Source of the DNA: Agreia sp. COWG
GTDB taxonomy: Bacteria; Actinomycetota; Actinomycetes; Actinomycetales; Microbacteriaceae
Direction: 5' to 3'
Length of the DNA: 64,000 nucleotides
Assembly (NCBI RefSeq): GCF_904528075.1
Contig: NZ_LR882035.1
Span: 310,001-374,000, forward strand
The notes beneath the pieces were generated by a model. That model saw nothing but the letters and a program-made list of their open reading frames with translations. It was not told the origin of the DNA and ran no database searches. The translations under genes were made by a program, and so were the position numbers. Shown here in pieces: positions 60,762-64,000 of the stretch (position 1 is the stretch's first letter; the number at the start of each line of letters is the position of its first letter).

Positions 60762-62488
60762 GCCCGGCCACGGACTTCTCCGTCGCCCTCCTCACGCACC
60801 TCGTTGCCCGTGGGCTCCGGCACGTCGTCCTCACCCCAGGCTCCCGCTCCCAGGCGCTGGCACTCGCCGCCGCCGAGCTCGATCGCCGCGGCGAGCTGAC
60901 CCTCATCGTTCGACTCGACGAGCGCTCGGCAGCGTTCACCGCTCTCGGCATCGCCCGCGAGAGCCGCACTCCGGTTGCCATCGTCACGACCAGTGGCACC
61001 GCCGTCGGCAACCTCCTTCCCGCCGTCATGGAAGCGCACCACAGCGGAGTTCCGATCATCGTGCTGTCGGCGGATCGGCCCGCCGAGCTGCGAGGCAGCG
61101 GGGCCAACCAGACCACGCTGCAGCCGAAGATCTTCGCCTCGTTCGTGCGGCTCGACCTCGATGTCGAGGCGCCGACCGAGCACGGCATGGTTCCGGATGC
61201 CGCTGCGCTGGCCGCCGCCGCCGTGAGCGCGTCGCGCGGAACCCTCGAAGAAGGGGGCGGGGCGTTCCCCGGCCCCGTTCACCTCAACCTGCAGTTCCGC
61301 GAGCCGCTCTCGGGCCCCTTTCCCGAGCCCAACACCGAAGCTGCATCGCAGGCCGTCGGCGAGGCGGCCCCGTCGCATCCGCACGAGGCACGGGCCCGCG
61401 CGTTCACTGTCAAGCCCGGACCGCGCACCGTCGTGATCGCGGGCGACGGGGCAGGCCCCGAGGCTGAGGAGCTCGCCCACGCGGGCGGCTGGCCGCTCAT
61501 CGCCGAGGCCTCGAGCGGCGCGCGCTTCGGGCGCAATCTCGTGGTGGCCTACCGGCAACTGCTGCACGGTGAGCTCGCCCCGCTGGTGCAGCGCGCGATC
61601 GTCTTCGGGCACCCGACGCTCAGCCGCGAGGTGCCGGCCCTCTTGGGGCGGGCAGACGTCGAGGTGGTGGTGGTCGCATCCGGTGGCGAGCGCATCACGC
61701 CCGGAAATGCGGCGCGCAGGCTGGTCGATCGGGTGGAGGTGGGCGCCGAAGGCCTCGCCGCGGCGCGCGAACCGGATGCTCGTGCCTGGCTCGGCCGCTG
61801 GATCGTCGCAAGCAGGCAGCAGCTCGAGCTGAGCGACCCGGAGTTTCCGGCGCCCGACGTGGAGGCACCGCGCTCCGGCGACCTCACACGGCGGCGCGAC
61901 TATGCCAAGGCGGAGCTGGCCGCGGCGCGTGCCTCTGTCTCGCGGCCCGTACTGGCGCTGGCGGTGTGGCGGGCCACCTGGCCGCACGACCGGCTCGTGC
62001 TCGGCGCGTCGAGACTCATCCGCGAGGCCGACAAGGTCGTTCCGGGCAAGAAGATCACAGTTCACGCCAATCGCGGCCTCGCCGGGATCGACGGCACCAT
62101 CTCGACCGCGGTGGGTGTCGCGCTCGCGAGTCAAGGCGCTGGCCGCGGCGGAATCACCCGCGTGCTGCTGGGGGATTTGACGTTGCTGCACGACGCGGGC
62201 GGGCTCCTGATCGGCGACGGCGAGCAGCGCCCTCGGGTGCAACTCGTCGTGGGCAACGACGCCGGCGGAACGATCTTCGACTCCCTCGAGGTGGCGGAGA
62301 CGGCCGATCCGGATGCCTTTGCGCGCGTCATGAGAACCCCCCAATCGGTGGCGCTCGAGCAGCTCGCCGCCGCCTACGGCTGGAGCTACACCCTGGCGAA
62401 GACGCGGCAGGAGCTCGACCGGGTGTTGACGAGCCCGTCGGGGCAGCTCAGCATCGTCGAAGTGCGCCTCACTCACGAGGGGTATTGA
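60758..62488 (+). CDS. menD: SEPHCHC synthase (2-succinyl-5-enolpyruvyl-6-hydroxy-3-cyclohexene-1-carboxylate synthase)
   Basis: 576 residues, ThDP-dependent. It couples isochorismate with 2-oxoglutarate. LRHVVLTPGSRSQALALAAA and the Glu of LIVRLDERSAAFTALGIARE open the Pyr domain; IVTTSGTAVGNLLPAVMEAH and LSADRPAELRGSGANQT are MenD blocks; the ThDP loop is LLGDLTLLHDAGGLLIGDGE. The start is GTG at 60758 overlapping the PLDc_N gene. menF and menH are not in the window. Confidence 0.97.
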   Translation: MSPATDFSVALLTHLVARGLRHVVLTPGSRSQALALAAAELDRRGELTLIVRLDERSAAFTALGIARESRTPVAIVTTSGTAVGNLLPAVMEAHHSGVPIIVLSADRPAELRGSGANQTTLQPKIFASFVRLDLDVEAPTEHGMVPDAAALAAAAVSASRGTLEEGGGAFPGPVHLNLQFREPLSGPFPEPNTEAASQAVGEAAPSHPHEARARAFTVKPGPRTVVIAGDGAGPEAEELAHAGGWPLIAEASSGARFGRNLVVAYRQLLHGELAPLVQRAIVFGHPTLSREVPALLGRADVEVVVVASGGERITPGNAARRLVDRVEVGAEGLAAAREPDARAWLGRWIVASRQQLELSDPEFPAPDVEAPRSGDLTRRRDYAKAELAAARASVSRPVLALAVWRATWPHDRLVLGASRLIREADKVVPGKKITVHANRGLAGIDGTISTAVGVALASQGAGRGGITRVLLGDLTLLHDAGGLLIGDGEQRPRVQLVVGNDAGGTIFDSLEVAETADPDAFARVMRTPQSVALEQLAAAYGWSYTLAKTRQELDRVLTSPSGQLSIVEVRLTHEGY

Positions 62489-62552
62489 CGCGTCTCGTCA
62501 CTCTTGCAACAGTTAGCCATCGTCGCGCCACCGATCACACTGGAGTGAACCC

Positions 62553-62972
62553 ATGACCTCGATGTTCGTCAATCTTCCCGTAACAGACTTGCAGAGGGCG
62601 AAGTCCTTCTACACGGCCCTCGGATTCGCCATCAACCCGCTCTTCAGCGATGACAACGCGGCCTGCGTCGTGGTCGAGGAAGACCACAACTACTTCATGA
62701 TCTTGAAGCGGGAGTACTTTCAGACCTTCACCGATCTGCCGATCGGTGATCCGGCGGTGAGTCCCGCCGTGTCGACAGCGATATTTCTCGACAGCAGAGA
62801 AGAGGTCGACAGCACCGTCGAGAACGGACTCGCGGCGGGGGGTTCGGAGCCCCGGACGGCCTCGGACTACGGCTTCATGTACCAGCGCCAGGTGGCAGAC
62901 CCCGATGGAAACCTGCTCGAGTTCGGCTGGATGGATCCGGTCGCGGCGACACAGGGCCCTGAGGCCGTGTGA
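62553..62972 (+). CDS. VOC-family (glyoxalase/bleomycin-resistance fold) protein
   Basis: 139 residues. Two beta-alpha-beta-beta-beta units: FVNLPVTDLQRAKSFYTALG with FAINPLFSDDNAACVVVEED, and STAIFLDSREEVDSTVENGL with VADPDGNLLEFGWMDP at the metal-binding end. It is close to the PhnB/lactoylglutathione-lyase-like group; the substrate is unknown. ATG at 62553 follows TGGAGTG. It converges with the EAL gene. Confidence 0.9.
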   Translation: MTSMFVNLPVTDLQRAKSFYTALGFAINPLFSDDNAACVVVEEDHNYFMILKREYFQTFTDLPIGDPAVSPAVSTAIFLDSREEVDSTVENGLAAGGSEPRTASDYGFMYQRQVADPDGNLLEFGWMDPVAATQGPEAV

Positions 62973-62984
62973 TGCACCGGCCTG

Positions 62985-64000
62985 TCACTCGACGTCTGCC
63001 GCAGACGGGCGACTGACGTCTGCCTCGCAATCGAGCCACGCGTGCAGCGCCGCAGCGTCGAGGGGCCGAGAGTACACGTAGCCCTGCGCGATGTCGCAGC
63101 CGAGCTGGGTCAGTCGATCGAGCTGCTCGGCGGTCTCGATGCCCTCGGCGACCACGTCGATGCCCAAGGCATGAGCCACCTCGATGCAACTCACGATGAT
63201 CGCCGTGTCCTCGGCCGAGGTGTCGAGGCCCTGAACGAATGAGCGGTCGATCTTCAACTCGTCGACGGGAAAATCCTTGAGGTAGGCGAAGCCCGCGTGC
63301 CCGGTTCCGAAGTCGTCGATCGACAGCCGGATGCCCGCCGCGTGCAACCTCTCGAGGTTGCTGCGGGTCGTCGCCTCGTCTGTGACGAGCCCCGTCTCGG
63401 TGATCTCGACGGTGAGCAGACTGGCCTCGAGGTCGTGGGCCGTGAGCATCGCGGTGATGCTCTCCGCGAGCCGCGAATCGCCGAGCTGCCGCGCCGAGAC
63501 GTTGACCGACATGGTGACGGGGTGATCGAGCGTGCGATTGAGCCTGGCGCACTCCTTGATCGCGGTGCGGCACACCCACAGGCCCACCTGGTTGATGAGG
63601 CCGGACTTCTCTGCCACGTCGATGAACCCCATGGGGCCGACGACGCCGCGGTCGGGGTGATCCCAGCGGATGAGGGCCTCGAAGCCGTGCAGTTCGTGGT
63701 CACGGAGATTGAGCTGTGGCTGGTACTCGAGCCGAAGCTGCTCGTGCAGGAGCGCCTGCCGGATCTCGCCCAGAAGACGGATTTCGTTGATGGCCGAGTC
63801 GTCGACGATCGCGGTGAAGAGCTTCCAGCGGTTACGACCGGCCGATTTTGCCTCGTACATCGCGGTGGCGGCGTTCCTCAGCAGCGTCTCGGCGGTGACC
63901 GGAGGCGGGGGTGGTCCGGCCGAGGTGGAGGATGCTGCTCTGGAGACGGGCTTCGGCGCGTGGTTCGGAGGCAGACCCACTGCCGCGCCGAGGCTGGCGG
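62985..64000 (-). CDS. GGDEF-EAL cyclic-di-GMP protein, C-terminal part
   Basis: The gene enters from the right edge; ~337 residues are visible. The first ~60 are the end of a GGDEF domain (ASLGAAVGL, then LRNAATAMYEAKSAGRNRWK). A phosphodiesterase EAL domain follows with HGFEALIRWDHP, MSVNVSARQL, VEITETGLVTDEATTRSNLE, IDDFGTGHAGFAYLKDFP, DELKIDRSFV and VVAEGIETAEQ, all catalytic blocks intact. It would hydrolyse cyclic-di-GMP; cyclase activity cannot be judged. An insert rich in Pro (GPPPPPV) sits in the GGDEF tail. Confidence 0.93.
   Translation of the reverse strand, partial: ASLGAAVGLPPNHAPKPVSRAASSTSAGPPPPPVTAETLLRNAATAMYEAKSAGRNRWKLFTAIVDDSAINEIRLLGEIRQALLHEQLRLEYQPQLNLRDHELHGFEALIRWDHPDRGVVGPMGFIDVAEKSGLINQVGLWVCRTAIKECARLNRTLDHPVTMSVNVSARQLGDSRLAESITAMLTAHDLEASLLTVEITETGLVTDEATTRSNLERLHAAGIRLSIDDFGTGHAGFAYLKDFPVDELKIDRSFVQGLDTSAEDTAIIVSCIEVAHALGIDVVAEGIETAEQLDRLTQLGCDIAQGYVYSRPLDAAALHAWLDCEADVSRPSAADVE

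Overview
The window looks like chromosomal DNA of a high-GC Gram-positive actinobacterium, most likely family Microbacteriaceae. The evidence is the uniformly high GC content, frequent GTG and TTG starts, many ATGA/GTGA stop-start overlaps, the 32-residue actinobacterial ribosomal protein bS22, DUF4229 next to menA, a complete-looking men gene set, system II cytochrome c maturation genes and a BldC-like regulator. No rRNA, tRNA, CRISPR array, transposase, integrase or prophage gene was seen.

Layout. 0-9 kb is accessory and regulatory: a LacI regulator divergent from an MFS permease across a perfect palindrome; an ArsR-type regulator divergent from a short-chain dehydrogenase across repeated inverted repeats; a siderophore-uptake locus (two FecCD permeases divergent from a binding lipoprotein across an iron box, with no ATPase gene); an SRPBCC protein paired with a carboxylate-amine ligase; and a winged-helix regulator. 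9-23 kb is mostly housekeeping: upp, tadA, a CDF efflux protein, proC, an SGNH hydrolase, a large envelope protein, a Ktr-type potassium uptake pair, gabT, bS22, a HAD phosphatase and small enzymes.

23.3-27 kb holds a histidine phosphatase, TlpA/ResA, CcdA and ResB. The expected partner ccsB does not follow; it sits 23.5 kb away at 50.5 kb, followed by the men genes (menC, rnhA, menB, ohrR-ohr, menE, menA, DUF4229, menD). The stretch 27.0-50.4 kb therefore looks like an accessory block inside what is usually one cluster.

That block carries a short member of a propeller/fibronectin-like surface protein family, a MarR/hydrolase cassette, a secreted crystallin-like protein, a sigma factor with a small membrane partner, two secreted proteins (one PstS-like, one Ig-like), and an 11-gene run (36.5-50.4 kb, junctions overlapping or nearly so). 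This run is the most unusual feature. It encodes Pst-type permeases and an ATPase, two PstS-like proteins held by C-terminal membrane anchors instead of lipid, a peptidoglycan lytic transglycosylase, three sortase-fold proteins (one with the catalytic Cys replaced by Ala), a PASTA-domain pseudokinase lacking its key kinase residues, and a protein with YegP-like repeats. There is no phoU and no LPXTG substrate. I infer an envelope system that couples Pst-like ligand binding or transport to cell-wall remodelling; its function is unknown.

The men region also holds long intergenic palindromes of three sequence families, one of them present twice with identical length (65 bp). The right edge cuts a GGDEF-EAL cyclic-di-GMP protein.
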